Below, piece after piece: positions 24,821 to 33,328 of a stretch of 64,000 nt of DNA (position 1 is the first letter of the stretch; each line of letters starts with the position of its first letter). The stretch is from Dehalococcoidia bacterium (GTDB lineage: Bacteria > Chloroflexota > Dehalococcoidia > Dehalococcoidales > UBA1222). The stretch lies in contig QZJY01000026.1 in NCBI GenBank assembly GCA_003597995.1, forward strand, positions 1 to 64,000, in the 5' to 3' direction. Under the pieces are notes generated by a model. It saw nothing but the letters and a program-made list of their open reading frames with translations. It had not been told where the DNA came from and did no database searches. The position numbers and the translations under genes are program-made.

Positions 24821-25942
24821 TTGAAAAAAATATTGTTAGTCGCCGCGGCCATACTCGCCATAGTAACCACGGCAGCCTGCAGCAAAAGCACAAATGAGGG
24901 CAGGAGTACCGGCCAGAATGTCCTTCCGCCGGTGACGAAGTCGGTCGTGTTTGGTAAGGATACCATTCCCGCTCCCTCAATTACTGTCGGGGCCCCCTCA
25001 TCTGAATTCGGCGGAGCATTTACCACATCGTCAAGCATACCGGATGACCGCATGATAGTGCGCACCGGCAATATGTCGATAGTGGTGGACAACATCAGCG
25101 CCGCCCTTGCCAACATAGCCCAGATGGCCGAGGGTTATAAAGGCTACGTCGTCTCTTCCAATAGCTGGAAGGACGGCGAGAGGGTGTATGGTTCCATCAG
25201 CATACGCATCCCCACCGCAAGCTACGATATCGCATCCAAAACAATCAGCCAGATGGCAGTCGAAGTGACCTCTCAGAGCACCTCCAGCCAGGACGTGACC
25301 GAGGAATACATCGACCTCACCGCCCGCCTCTCCAACCTCAAGGCCACCGAAGCGCAGCTGCTGCTCATCATGGCCAAGGCCGACAAAGTGACCGATATCC
25401 TGGCGGTCCAGGCACAGCTCACTAATATACAGGCTCAAATCGAGCAAATCAAAGGCCGGATGCTGTACCTCGAAAAGACCTCCGCCACCTCCCTCATCAA
25501 TGTCAGCCTGTCCCAGGCCAAGCTGGAAGCCAAATTCACAGCCAGTTCGGTGAACGCCAAAACGGGCAACGAAATCCGGTTCTTCCCCGACGTGGCCGGC
25601 GGGTTCACGCCCTACAGCTACGAATGGGACTTCGGGGACGGCAAGACCAGCACCGAGTCCAACCCGGCTCATGTTTACGCTAAGCCTGGCTCGTATACCA
25701 TCAGTCTCAAGGTGACAGACGACCGCGGCAACACCGTCACCGAGACACGCAAAGATTACATCAAGATTACTCAGGGTGGATGGAGCATCGGCGGCGTGGC
25801 TTCCGGAGCCTGGAGCGCCCTGCTGTGGCTGGGGCGCGGGCTGGTGACCATCGTTATCGCACTGGCCGTATTCAGCCCCGTTATTATCGTCATCGGAGGC
25901 GTCATCTGGTGGCTGCGCCGCAGGAGAGCCAGAGCTAGCTAA
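24821..25942 (+). CDS. DUF4349 lipoprotein with PKD domain and C-terminal membrane helix
   Basis: A 373-residue exported protein starting at TTG 24821 behind GGAGGTG. The signal peptide ends in a lipobox TTAAC with Cys20. Residues about 70-230 match DUF4349 (MIVRTGNMSIVV ... YVVSSNSW ... GSISIRIPTASYD ... EEYIDLTARLSNLKATE), including a coiled-coil-like helical part. Residues about 240-315 are a PKD domain (SYEWDFGDGKTS ... VYAKPGSYTISLKVTDDRGN). A C-terminal hydrophobic helix follows and the protein ends RRRRARAS inside the cell. Fusion of DUF4349 with PKD suggests a surface-exposed sensory or adhesive role; not established. Confidence 0.8.
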   Translation: MKKILLVAAAILAIVTTAACSKSTNEGRSTGQNVLPPVTKSVVFGKDTIPAPSITVGAPSSEFGGAFTTSSSIPDDRMIVRTGNMSIVVDNISAALANIAQMAEGYKGYVVSSNSWKDGERVYGSISIRIPTASYDIASKTISQMAVEVTSQSTSSQDVTEEYIDLTARLSNLKATEAQLLLIMAKADKVTDILAVQAQLTNIQAQIEQIKGRMLYLEKTSATSLINVSLSQAKLEAKFTASSVNAKTGNEIRFFPDVAGGFTPYSYEWDFGDGKTSTESNPAHVYAKPGSYTISLKVTDDRGNTVTETRKDYIKITQGGWSIGGVASGAWSALLWLGRGLVTIVIALAVFSPVIIVIGGVIWWLRRRRARAS

Positions 25943-26045
25943 CACTCCCAAACGTAACCTGTCATTGTCGCGCTTGATGCGACAATCCAGAACAAAAGAC
26001 CCCTGGATTCCCGCTTTCGCTGGAATGACAAAGGCTCCTTGCCTG

Positions 26046-26090
26046 AAGGGGACTCGACCTGTATTCAAGGTCAAGTCCCCCTTCTTTTTC
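26046..26090 (+). terminator. Intrinsic terminator after the DUF4349 gene
   Basis: GGGGACT-C-GACCT pairs with AGGTC-A-AGTCCCC around a 7-nt loop, followed by CCTTCTTTTT. A dispersed repeat fragment (GGATTCCCGCTTTCGCTGG, about 26002-26020) lies just before it. Confidence 0.75.
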
Positions 26091-26200
26091 TCTGGCGGGT
26101 AGTTTTCGACGATTCATGTTGATTTTTAAGACAAAAGTGTATAGCATAATACGGAAGTAAAATATTTTTATAGATTTTTCAGGAGAGAAACCACCGGCCT

Positions 26201-26767
26201 ATGCAAATCGAAGAAGTACATAAAAATACCAAGCTAATGTATTCGGGCAAGCCCTGGAACGTAGACAATGCCGAGTTCGTCAAGCCCGGCAAGGGCCGCG
26301 CTATCTACCGCCTGCGCCTCAAAAACCTGCTTGACGGAAGCGTGCTGGACATTACCTTCCACTCGGGCGAAAAGGTGGACGAGGCCAGCATCAGCAACCA
26401 GGAAATGCAGTACCTCTACAAAGAGACCGACCACTATGTCTTCATGAACACCCAGAGCTTCGAGCAGACCTTCGTCACCGAAGCCCAACTGGGAGATAAG
26501 ACGCACTTCTTAAAGGAAGGCACGCTGGTCAACGTGCAGCTGCTGGACGAACGCCCCATCGACATCACCATCCCCACTTTCGTCGAGCTGGCAGTGGTCG
26601 AGACAGGCTCGTCCATCAAGACGGCCACGGTCACCGCCCAGAACAAGGCCGCCAAACTGGAAACAGGCTACAGCGTGGACGTCCCCACTTTCATCAAGGA
26701 AGGCGATGTGCTCAAGATAGACACCCGCACCGGCAATTATGTGGAAAGACTGAGCACCAAGAAGTAG
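26201..26767 (+). CDS. efp: Translation elongation factor P
   Basis: EF-P relieves ribosome stalling at proline runs. 188 residues in three beta domains. The functional loop is EFVKPGKGRAIYRL with the modifiable lysine at residue 31 (K34 in E. coli), and the C-terminal signature is GDVLKIDTRTGNYVERL. The ATG is preceded by AGGAGAG at some distance. It is followed after 3 bp by a gene for an EpmA-like enzyme, which points to lysine-type modification at K31. Confidence 0.96.
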   Translation: MQIEEVHKNTKLMYSGKPWNVDNAEFVKPGKGRAIYRLRLKNLLDGSVLDITFHSGEKVDEASISNQEMQYLYKETDHYVFMNTQSFEQTFVTEAQLGDKTHFLKEGTLVNVQLLDERPIDITIPTFVELAVVETGSSIKTATVTAQNKAAKLETGYSVDVPTFIKEGDVLKIDTRTGNYVERLSTKK

Positions 26768-26770
26768 TAT

Positions 26771-27697
26771 ATGCCGGCCGAACAGGAGCGCCTGGCACAG
26801 ATTAAAAGCAACCTCAAACGCCGCGCTCAGATTTATGACCTCGCCCGCGAGTTTTTTCGCGGGCGGGGCTTTTTAGAGGTGGAAACCCCGGTGCGCGTGC
26901 CGGTTGTCGCGCCGGAGATAAATATCGTGCCTTTCGAGAGCGAGGGGTGGTACCTCGCCGCGTCGCCCGAGCTGCATATGAAGCGCCTGCTGGCGTCCGT
27001 GTATGAAAATATATTTCAGATAAGCCATTGCTTCCGCAAAGGGGAGCGCGGGCGCCTGCATAACCCCGAATTCAGCCTGCTGGAGTGGTACCGCGCCGGG
27101 GCTAACTGCATGGACATGATAAGCGACACCGAACAACTGGTCACAATGCTGGCCAGAAAACTACGCACCGGCAGCATCGTCAACTACCAGGGGCAACCCA
27201 TCGACCTCCGTTTGCCCTGGCCGCGTCTCAGCATCAAGAATGCCTTTATCCAGAGCGCCGGCTGGGACCCGGTGGAAAATTATGATGCTGCACGTTTCGA
27301 CCAGGACATGGCTGCTACAGTACTGCCGGGACTGGAAAAGGGCCGCCCCACTGTTCTGACAGAGTACCCCGCCGCCGCCGCCTCGCTGGCGCGACTCAAA
27401 GCGGGCGACCCGCAAGTAGCCGAGAGGGCCGAGGTATTCATCGGCGGGCTGGAGCTGGCCAACGCCTACAGCGAGCTGACCGACCTCAAGGAGCAATGGA
27501 GGCGTTTCACAGAAGAAATAAAGCAGATAGAACGCCAACAGGGAAGAAAAATGAAAATGCCCGACTCTTTCATCGAAGCGGTAGGGTTCATGCCTGAGTG
27601 CGGCGGCATCGCGCTGGGCATGGACAGGCTAGCCATGTTGTTGTGCGACGCAGGCAGCATCGATGAAGTCATAGCATTTACGGCGGATAATATATGA
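26771..27697 (+). CDS. epmA: EF-P lysine ligase-like protein (EpmA/GenX/PoxA)
   Basis: A paralogue of the class II lysyl-tRNA synthetase catalytic core without the anticodon-binding domain, 308 residues (EpmA of E. coli is 325). Class II motifs are present: FLEVETPVRVPVVAPE, YLAASPELHMKRLL, ISHCFRKGERGRLHNPEF, the segment FIGGLELANAYSELTD and the closing GGIALGMDRLAML. In known systems EpmA attaches (R)-beta-lysine to EF-P, with EpmB (a radical-SAM aminomutase) supplying the substrate; epmB is not in the window. Adjacent to efp and overlapping the next gene by 4 bp. Confidence 0.9.
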   Translation: MPAEQERLAQIKSNLKRRAQIYDLAREFFRGRGFLEVETPVRVPVVAPEINIVPFESEGWYLAASPELHMKRLLASVYENIFQISHCFRKGERGRLHNPEFSLLEWYRAGANCMDMISDTEQLVTMLARKLRTGSIVNYQGQPIDLRLPWPRLSIKNAFIQSAGWDPVENYDAARFDQDMAATVLPGLEKGRPTVLTEYPAAAASLARLKAGDPQVAERAEVFIGGLELANAYSELTDLKEQWRRFTEEIKQIERQQGRKMKMPDSFIEAVGFMPECGGIALGMDRLAMLLCDAGSIDEVIAFTADNI

Positions 27698-28206
27698 GCA
27701 TGCTTTCCCGCGACGACATACTGGCTTTAATTCAGGGCGACCCGCCGCTCATTGAGTGCTACCTCGACCTGGAGGCGCAACTTCAAACCAATGGCTTCGA
27801 CCTGAGCCTGCGCAGCGTTTCTCGCCTCATATCGTGCGGAAAGCTGGCTCTGGACAACAAAAATCGCGTCATATCCACCCAGGAAAAGATGGAGTTCGGC
27901 GCGGGGGGCGTGATGCATCTGGGTCCGGGGTCTTACAGCATCATATACAACGAAATCGTGCACCTGCCCAAAGACATCATGGCACTGGGGTTGTCGCGCT
28001 CCAGTTTATTGCGCTGCGGCGCCAGTTTACACACCGCCGTTTGGGACGCCGGTTATTCAGGGCGTTCGGAGTCTCTGCTGGTGGTGCACAACCCGCTGGG
28101 GCTTGACCTGGAAAAAGACGCGCGGGTGCTGCAACTGGTGTTCTCGAAACTGACAGGGAAAAGCCAGGGTTACCAGGGGATGTACCAGGGGGAAAATACC
28201 GGCTAG
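27694..28206 (+). CDS. dCTP deaminase / dUTPase family protein
   Basis: A 170-residue trimeric-fold protein of the Dcd/Dut family. The motifs LGLSRSSLLRCG (phosphate-binding, like PRSSLxRxG) and WDAGYSGRSESLLVV (like DPGYxG) are visible, and the early TNGFDLSLRSV is typical of dCTP deaminases. It would turn dCTP into dUTP or hydrolyse dUTP to supply dUMP. The start ATG overlaps the stop of the upstream gene. Shorter by about 20 residues than E. coli Dcd, so the exact activity is open. Confidence 0.85.
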   Translation: MSMLSRDDILALIQGDPPLIECYLDLEAQLQTNGFDLSLRSVSRLISCGKLALDNKNRVISTQEKMEFGAGGVMHLGPGSYSIIYNEIVHLPKDIMALGLSRSSLLRCGASLHTAVWDAGYSGRSESLLVVHNPLGLDLEKDARVLQLVFSKLTGKSQGYQGMYQGENTG

Positions 28207-29119
28207 ACCGCCACGTTGAGGGCGGCGGGCAGTATCTGGAAGGTGACCGGGCCCTCGCCAAGCAGCTCGCCATCGGCCTGGAGCAGGATGCGCCTGTCGC
28301 ATTCTATGGTAATCCGCTCGGCTTTTTCCATGCGCACCTTGGGGTGCGTGACATGCGTCCCCTTGTAAACGCGCGGGAACACCTGCAAAAGCTCGGCTTT
28401 GCCTATGTCACCGAGGGTAAGCACATCCAGGCGGCGGTCGTTCAGTTCGGCCTCCGGCGCTATACGCATGCCCCCGCCGAAGTAGGCCCCGTTGGACACC
28501 ACCACGCTGAGGACACGGCGCGCTTCCTCGCGGCCGTCGATGTTCATGCGGATATTTTTATTGCGGTAACCCGGAAGCGTTTTAAGCAGCGCCAAAACGA
28601 AGGGCACAGTGTTTCCCATAAAGCGCGGGACGCTCTTGCCGGCTTCGGCTACCTCGGCGTCGAAGCCCACGCCGGCGCTGTTGATAAAATAGCGTCTGGC
28701 ATTTTGGCCGTTCCGTTTAAATTCCACCAAGCCGACATCTATACAGGTGCGCCGGTCGCCCGTAAGGCACTTACAAGCCTTGATGTAATCCCTGGGGATG
28801 CCCATAGACCGGATGAAATCGTTGCCGGTGCCGGTGCTGACGATTCCCAGTGTGGTGGTACCGGCGTTGGTGGAATCGAGGAGGCCGTTGGCCACTTCGT
28901 TGATGGTGCCGTCGCCGCCGACGGCTACCAGGAAACGGTAGCCATCGCTGGCCGCCAGACGCGCCAGTTCGGAGGCATGGCCGGCCCTTCCGTGTACTGG
29001 TAATCGAAGGATAAGCCGCTCTCCCGCAGCAGACTCTGTATATGAGGCCACTGGCGAAAGGTGGATCTGTTGGCACCGGCCACCGGATTGACGATTATTT
29101 TGGCGTGGATTTTCGCCAT
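28203..29119 (-). pseudogene. Diacylglycerol/sphingosine kinase-like protein, frameshifted
   Basis: Lipid kinase of the DagK/YegS family. The true N-terminus is ATG 29119 behind AAGGA, encoding AKIHAKIIVNPVAG (nucleotide-binding start) up to DYQYTEG. The rest, from HASELARLAASDGYR through VAVGGDGTINEVANG, GNDFIRSMG and the C-terminal beta domain, lies in another frame. Adding one G to the GGG run at 28985-28987 joins the two parts as YTEGAGHASEL, which fits the family. So there is a single-base deletion, real or a sequencing error. A long frame reaching 29144 gives an unrelated N-terminus. It is convergent with the dCTP deaminase-like gene, overlapping by 4 bp. Confidence 0.85.
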
Positions 29120-29168
29120 TTAATTCCTTTTCAGAGGACGACACTATTATACCATGAAACGCAAGTGG

Positions 29169-29642
29169 TTAGTCCAAGAAGACTATCGTATTCGATGGTT
29201 TGGGCAACTGTTCGAATGCGATGCCCGCCTCCCGGAACATTTCCTGGAAGGAGTTGTCGGCATATTTACCAAAGCTGACGTAGCGTTTTATCCTGGCATT
29301 GGTGAGCATCTTGGCGCACAGGACGCAGGGTGTATGAGTGGCGTACACGGTAGCCCCTTCGAGGCTCACGCCGTGAAGCGCCGCCTGGATAATCACGTTC
29401 TGTTCGGCATGCACGGCGCGGCATATTTCGTGGCGCGTGCCGGACGGTATGTGCAGTTCGTCCCGCAGGCAACCCAGTGTCAGGCAGTCCTGCAGTCCGG
29501 ACGGCGCGCCGTTATAGCCCGTGGAAAGAATATGCTTGTCCTTCACCGCCACCGCGCCCACGTTATGCCTGCGGCAGGTGGAGCGCTCAGCCACCACGGC
29601 CGCTACTTTTAAGAAGTATTCGTCCGAATTGGGCCGGCTCAA
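29169..29642 (-). CDS. dCMP deaminase (ComEB family)
   Basis: Zinc deaminase that makes dUMP from dCMP for thymidylate synthesis. 157 residues. The active site is CRAVHAEQNVI (His, Glu) and THTPCVLCAKML (two Cys zinc ligands). The substrate-side motif GYNGAPSGLQDC and an additional Cys/His zinc site are typical of dCMP rather than cytidine deaminases. It overlaps the upstream P-loop kinase gene by 4 bp. With the nearby dCTP deaminase-like gene it gives two routes to dUMP. Confidence 0.92.
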   Translation of the reverse strand: MSRPNSDEYFLKVAAVVAERSTCRRHNVGAVAVKDKHILSTGYNGAPSGLQDCLTLGCLRDELHIPSGTRHEICRAVHAEQNVIIQAALHGVSLEGATVYATHTPCVLCAKMLTNARIKRYVSFGKYADNSFQEMFREAGIAFEQLPKPSNTIVFLD

Positions 29643-30190
29643 GGATTTTTCTCCATGCCGGAGATGGTCTTTTTGGTCTCTTTTTCGAGGTCTTTCAGCG
29701 ATGACTCGTTGATGATGGTAAAATCCGCCATGGCGATGGGGCCGCCCTTGTTGAGATTGACAATCTCGGATTCATCGCGGCTGTAGGCTTCTTTCAGCGT
29801 CAGCGGGCGCACCGGGCGCTGGGAGAGCCGGGCGTAGCGCGTAGCCGGCGAGGCCCAGACCGCCACCACGCGGAAATTCTGATGGTAATAATTGCTGAGG
29901 AAGGTGTATTCTTCCCAAGAGTATAACCCGTCGACCACCACCGGAGTGGTTTTAACCGCCAGGTCTATCTTCGACAGGTTGAGCATGGCATAGGCCTGCA
30001 TGCCATAACGCTGGCGCAGGGATTCGCGCATGCGGCGTTCGTTTTCCTCGGTAATGGTCAGACCTTGTTTTTTTAACTCTTCATCGGTGGCGTCGCCGAA
30101 ACGAATGCGGGCAAAACCCTTGCTCTCGAATATGCGGGAAACTTCAGACTTACCGGCGCCGGCCATACCGACGATAGCGACAACTAACAT
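29639..30190 (-). CDS. P-loop nucleoside/dephospho-CoA kinase-like protein
   Basis: A 183-residue P-loop protein: Walker A GMAGAGKSEV at residues 8-17, a Walker B-like strand VVVDGLYSWEE, and a lid segment RLSQRPVRPLTLKEAYSRD. It resembles archaeal-type dephospho-CoA/nucleotide kinases of the AAA_17/18 type. Translational coupling with dCMP deaminase suggests a nucleotide-kinase function, possibly on dNMPs. That is inference from context. Confidence 0.7.
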   Translation of the reverse strand: MLVVAIVGMAGAGKSEVSRIFESKGFARIRFGDATDEELKKQGLTITEENERRMRESLRQRYGMQAYAMLNLSKIDLAVKTTPVVVDGLYSWEEYTFLSNYYHQNFRVVAVWASPATRYARLSQRPVRPLTLKEAYSRDESEIVNLNKGGPIAMADFTIINESSLKDLEKETKKTISGMEKNP

Positions 30191-30434
30191 AATGCTCCTT
30201 CAAGACCGACAATGGTTAATTATAAGCGAAATGCCATATGTATAACAATATAAAAAATATAATTGATTATTTAATCGGAAAACCCAGGGCAAAGGCCTCG
30301 CCAAACCGTTCTCATGGCCGCCACAAACCGATTCCTATGACTCTGTATATCTCTTGAATACAATTCCTCACGCAAAGCGGAAATCGAATCCTGGCGTCCC
30401 GCACGCCGTGAGCTGTGCTATAATTCCACCGTCT
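30191..30434. other. Divergent AT-rich spacer
   Basis: Separates the P-loop kinase and nucleotidyltransferase genes. Very AT-rich around 30237-30275 (ATATAAAAAATATAATTGATT), probably promoter DNA for one or both genes. No element can be fixed. Confidence 0.35.
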
Positions 30435-31688
30435 ATGGAAAATATCAATCTGGGGCTTAAAATCAAAGAGCGATTGCCTGCCAGGGCACTACCTATTATC
30501 GAAAAGGCCGTAAGACTGGCTGGCGTGCGGAGGGAGAAACTTTTTCTGGTCGGCGGGGCGGCGCGCGACATGCTGCTGGAAAAACCCGTATCAGATATAG
30601 ATCTTGTGCTGGAGGGTAACGCTCTCACCCTGGCGAATGAACTGGCGCAAGGAGAAGACGTCAAAGTAACCCTGCATAAGCCTTTTTTGACAGCAAGTCT
30701 CCAGTATCCTGACCTCAGCCTGGACCTGACCACTGCGCGGCGCGAGAGCTACATCCGCCCCGGCGTGCTGCCTGATGTGCAGCCCGGAAATCTCAAGGAC
30801 GATCTTTTTCGCCGGGACTTCAGCATAAACGCCATGGCCATTTCTCTGAACTCGGAAGATTACGGGCGGCTGATAGATTTCTACGGTGGGTTGGGCGACC
30901 TTCACAACAAACTCGTGCGCATCCTGCATGAGAAAAGCTTCAGAGATGATGCCACACGTATCTGGCGCGCCGTGCGCTACGAGCAGAGGCTGGATTTCCG
31001 CATCGAGGAGGGAACTCAAGCCCTGCTGCGACGGGACCTCCCCATGCTGAAGACTATCAGCGGCGACAGGATATGGTATGAGCTCGAATGCGTGTTCGGC
31101 GAGGAACTACCGGAAAAGGTAATGGCGCGCGCAGGGGAGCTCGAAGTGCTGGCATACCTGGACCCCGCGCTGAAGGTTGATGGCTGGCTTGAGGCATGGT
31201 TCGATGAAGCGCGGCGTATAAGCTTGCCTCAAAAACCTTCCGCCACACTATACATGGCGCTCCTGACATTCAACCTCGATTCAGAGGCAATCGAAAGGCT
31301 CATAGAATATCTAAAACTCGACAAGACGATATCTCGTACCCTGCGCGACAGCCAGAAAATCAAAGCCCTCCACGAAGAGCTGTCCGAAGAACCCTTGCAG
31401 CCGAGCACTATCTATCTGCATTTACACGGCTACTCGGAGGAAGCGATAAAGACCAATCTCATCGCCAGCGAACCGGCAGAGGTCAGACGTAATATCCAGC
31501 TATACCTGGACGAATTACGTTATGTCAATACCTCGCTCAACGGGGACGACCTGATAGCACTTGGCATAAAAGCAGGGCCGAGCATTAAACTGCTGCTCGG
31601 CCTGCTGCTGGACGCCAGGCTGGACGGCGAGGTCAAAACACGAGAGGACGAAGAGCGGCTTATACGAACTGAAATAATAAGCAAATAG
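30435..31688 (+). CDS. CCA-adding tRNA nucleotidyltransferase / poly(A) polymerase family
   Basis: A 417-residue class II nucleotidyltransferase. The start is ATG 30435; a longer frame from 30354 lacks support. Motifs: FLVGGAARDMLLEKPVSDID (the GG and DxD catalytic core), DLTTARRESYIRPGVLPDV, RRDFSINAMAISL and RILHEKSFRDDATRIWRAVRY. A helical C-terminal half follows without a recognisable HD domain. The family includes CCA-adding enzymes, A-adding enzymes and poly(A) polymerase; which one cannot be told. The tRNAs in this window encode their own CCA, so a repair role is likely. Confidence 0.88.
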   Translation: MENINLGLKIKERLPARALPIIEKAVRLAGVRREKLFLVGGAARDMLLEKPVSDIDLVLEGNALTLANELAQGEDVKVTLHKPFLTASLQYPDLSLDLTTARRESYIRPGVLPDVQPGNLKDDLFRRDFSINAMAISLNSEDYGRLIDFYGGLGDLHNKLVRILHEKSFRDDATRIWRAVRYEQRLDFRIEEGTQALLRRDLPMLKTISGDRIWYELECVFGEELPEKVMARAGELEVLAYLDPALKVDGWLEAWFDEARRISLPQKPSATLYMALLTFNLDSEAIERLIEYLKLDKTISRTLRDSQKIKALHEELSEEPLQPSTIYLHLHGYSEEAIKTNLIASEPAEVRRNIQLYLDELRYVNTSLNGDDLIALGIKAGPSIKLLLGLLLDARLDGEVKTREDEERLIRTEIISK

Positions 31689-31696
31689 CCTTGGGC

Positions 31697-32128
31697 TCAC
31701 TCACCAGCAGCTCGCTGCTCTCGACTAGCCCTATCAAGCATATCTGTCAAGAGTGACTCCAGTTTTGGTGGTAACTTACAAACCATCATAGAGATACTTT
31801 CTATTCCAAACCTGCTGGCTCGACGTCGAATCAACTCCATGAACTCAACATCGGTAAAAACCATTATTTTTTTACAATTTCCAGGCGACTGCTTCAAACC
31901 ACTAACATTTTGTAGTGCTTTACGCACCCCGCCCGTATTTTCGTTGCCCGTTCTCGTCTTGGGTCTGTTGCACAGAATTTCACCTACAATAGAACCATCT
32001 TCAGAAACAGCATCATATTTAAACCCAAAAATATCCCTTTCTTTAAATATATGCCCAGGATACTGAGCGGCTAGCCAATGACAGACATAGGGTTCAATAG
32101 TTGTTTTTATTACCGTCGTTGATGCCAT
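31697..32128 (-). CDS. Hypothetical protein, possible nuclease fold
   Basis: A 143-residue soluble protein from ATG 32128 (the frame extends to 32227 into the rubrerythrin gene, but GGGGCTTG before 32128 supports the shorter form). The pattern FGFKYDAVSEDGSIVGEILCNRPKTRTG resembles the aspartate/glutamate strands of PD-(D/E)XK proteins, and IMVFTDVEFMELIRRRA follows. No domain name can be given. Last gene of the leftward operon that begins at 35801, 14 bp after rubrerythrin, and probably a later addition. Confidence 0.55.
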   Translation of the reverse strand: MASTTVIKTTIEPYVCHWLAAQYPGHIFKERDIFGFKYDAVSEDGSIVGEILCNRPKTRTGNENTGGVRKALQNVSGLKQSPGNCKKIMVFTDVEFMELIRRRASRFGIESISMMVCKLPPKLESLLTDMLDRASREQRAAGE

Positions 32129-32142
32129 ATTCAAGCCCCATC

Positions 32143-32646
32143 TCAGACTATTTTCTTGAACGTCTTCCCCTGCATGGCGCAGATGGGGCATATTTCGGGA
32201 GCCACGCCAAAAACCGTATTGCCGCACACCGGGCAGACGTAATACACGCCCTCAGTAAGCTTACCACCCTTTTCGAGTGCCGCCAGCGCCTGACTATAAA
32301 GCATGTGGTGGATTTCCTCAACTTTGTTGGCATGAGTAAAGCTGCGCTCCGCTTTGCCGTCCTTATCAGCTTCGGCCTGCTTGATAAACGGGGGATACAT
32401 CTGGCTGAACTCGTAATGCTCGCCGGAAATGGCCCCCTTGAGATTGTCCTTGGTTGAGCCTATGCCCGCTGCCGCGTTCAAATGGTTGCGCGCATGAACG
32501 GTCTCAGCCTCGGCGGCGGCGCGGAAGAGGCGCGCCACCTGCGGCTGTCCCTCAGCATCGGCCTTTTCGGCGAAATAGGTGTATTTGCGGCTGGCCTGGC
32601 TTTCGCCGGCAAAAGCGGCCTTTAGATTATCCTGGGTCTTGCTCAT
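32143..32646 (-). CDS. rbr: Rubrerythrin
   Basis: Peroxide-reducing di-iron protein of anaerobes, 167 residues. The N-terminal four-helix domain has the repeated ligand pattern (FAGESQASRKYTYF, EAETVHARNHL, ISGEHYEFSQMYPPF, HANKVEEIHHML). The C-terminal rubredoxin-like site has YVCPVCGNTV and EICPICAMQGKTF, four Cys for iron. It is in an operon with lipid and isoprenoid genes, which is a loose association. Supports an anaerobic lifestyle. Confidence 0.96.
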   Translation of the reverse strand: MSKTQDNLKAAFAGESQASRKYTYFAEKADAEGQPQVARLFRAAAEAETVHARNHLNAAAGIGSTKDNLKGAISGEHYEFSQMYPPFIKQAEADKDGKAERSFTHANKVEEIHHMLYSQALAALEKGGKLTEGVYYVCPVCGNTVFGVAPEICPICAMQGKTFKKIV

Positions 32647-32662
32647 CGTTTCCCTCCCTTAT

Positions 32663-33316
32663 TCATTTTTTGTTATCCGATGGTTTACTTCGTTTTGACT
32701 GCCACCATGTGTAGTCTCTATCGATTATCAGGTTTTTGCGCACCCCGGGGTCCGAGAGTTTATGGCGGTCGGCAACCAGCATGCGCGTGCCAAGTATCAA
32801 AGGCACTATGACAGAATAGACTATGACGGCCAAGCTTCCGCCTAAAGCCCAGATAAAGAATGGCTGGGTAATAAACCCGCCGGTAAGGGACAGCCGGGCG
32901 TTGCTGGTTATAAGCATGATTATCAGCATCACGCAGAAGGTAATTGCCGCTGCCAGCGGCGCCAGCGCCAGGAAAATGCCGTAGCCCGTGGCGCCGCCTT
33001 TACCGCCCTTGAATCCCAGGAAAACCGGCCAGCTATGGCCCGCAACCGAGGCCAGACCGGCAATGAGAATGACCACTTCATTTACGCCCAGCCACTTTGC
33101 CACAAGGATTGCCAGCGCGCCTTTGGCAGCATCGGCTATAAAAACCAGCAGGCCGGGTATGAAGCCCACCTCGCGCAGCGTGTTAAGAGTCCCGACATTG
33201 CCGCCGCCGATGCGGCGGATGTCCCGGCCTTTTGCTAAACGACCCGCAATGTAGGCCGAGGGGAAGGAACCCAGCAGATAGCCTGCCAGAACAGCCAGAA
33301 GCGACCTAAGCAACAT
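32663..33316 (-). CDS. plsY: Glycerol-3-phosphate acyltransferase PlsY
   Basis: Integral membrane enzyme that transfers acyl from acyl-phosphate to glycerol-3-phosphate, the first step of phospholipid synthesis. 217 residues, about five transmembrane helices. Conserved loops are visible: LGSFPSAYIAGRLAKG, IGGGNVGTLNTLREVG and GHSWPVFLGFKGGKGGATG. It lies between ispE (13 bp) and rubrerythrin (16 bp) in the same operon. Confidence 0.95.
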   Translation of the reverse strand: MLLRSLLAVLAGYLLGSFPSAYIAGRLAKGRDIRRIGGGNVGTLNTLREVGFIPGLLVFIADAAKGALAILVAKWLGVNEVVILIAGLASVAGHSWPVFLGFKGGKGGATGYGIFLALAPLAAAITFCVMLIIMLITSNARLSLTGGFITQPFFIWALGGSLAVIVYSVIVPLILGTRMLVADRHKLSDPGVRKNLIIDRDYTWWQSKRSKPSDNKK

Positions 33317-33328
33317 AAACCAATTCTA

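Noticed and set aside
28925-29144. Alternative N-terminus of the lipid kinase from 29144 in the long frame
   Set aside because: Its sequence is unrelated to the family, whereas the frame from 29119 gives the conserved start and has a ribosome-binding site.
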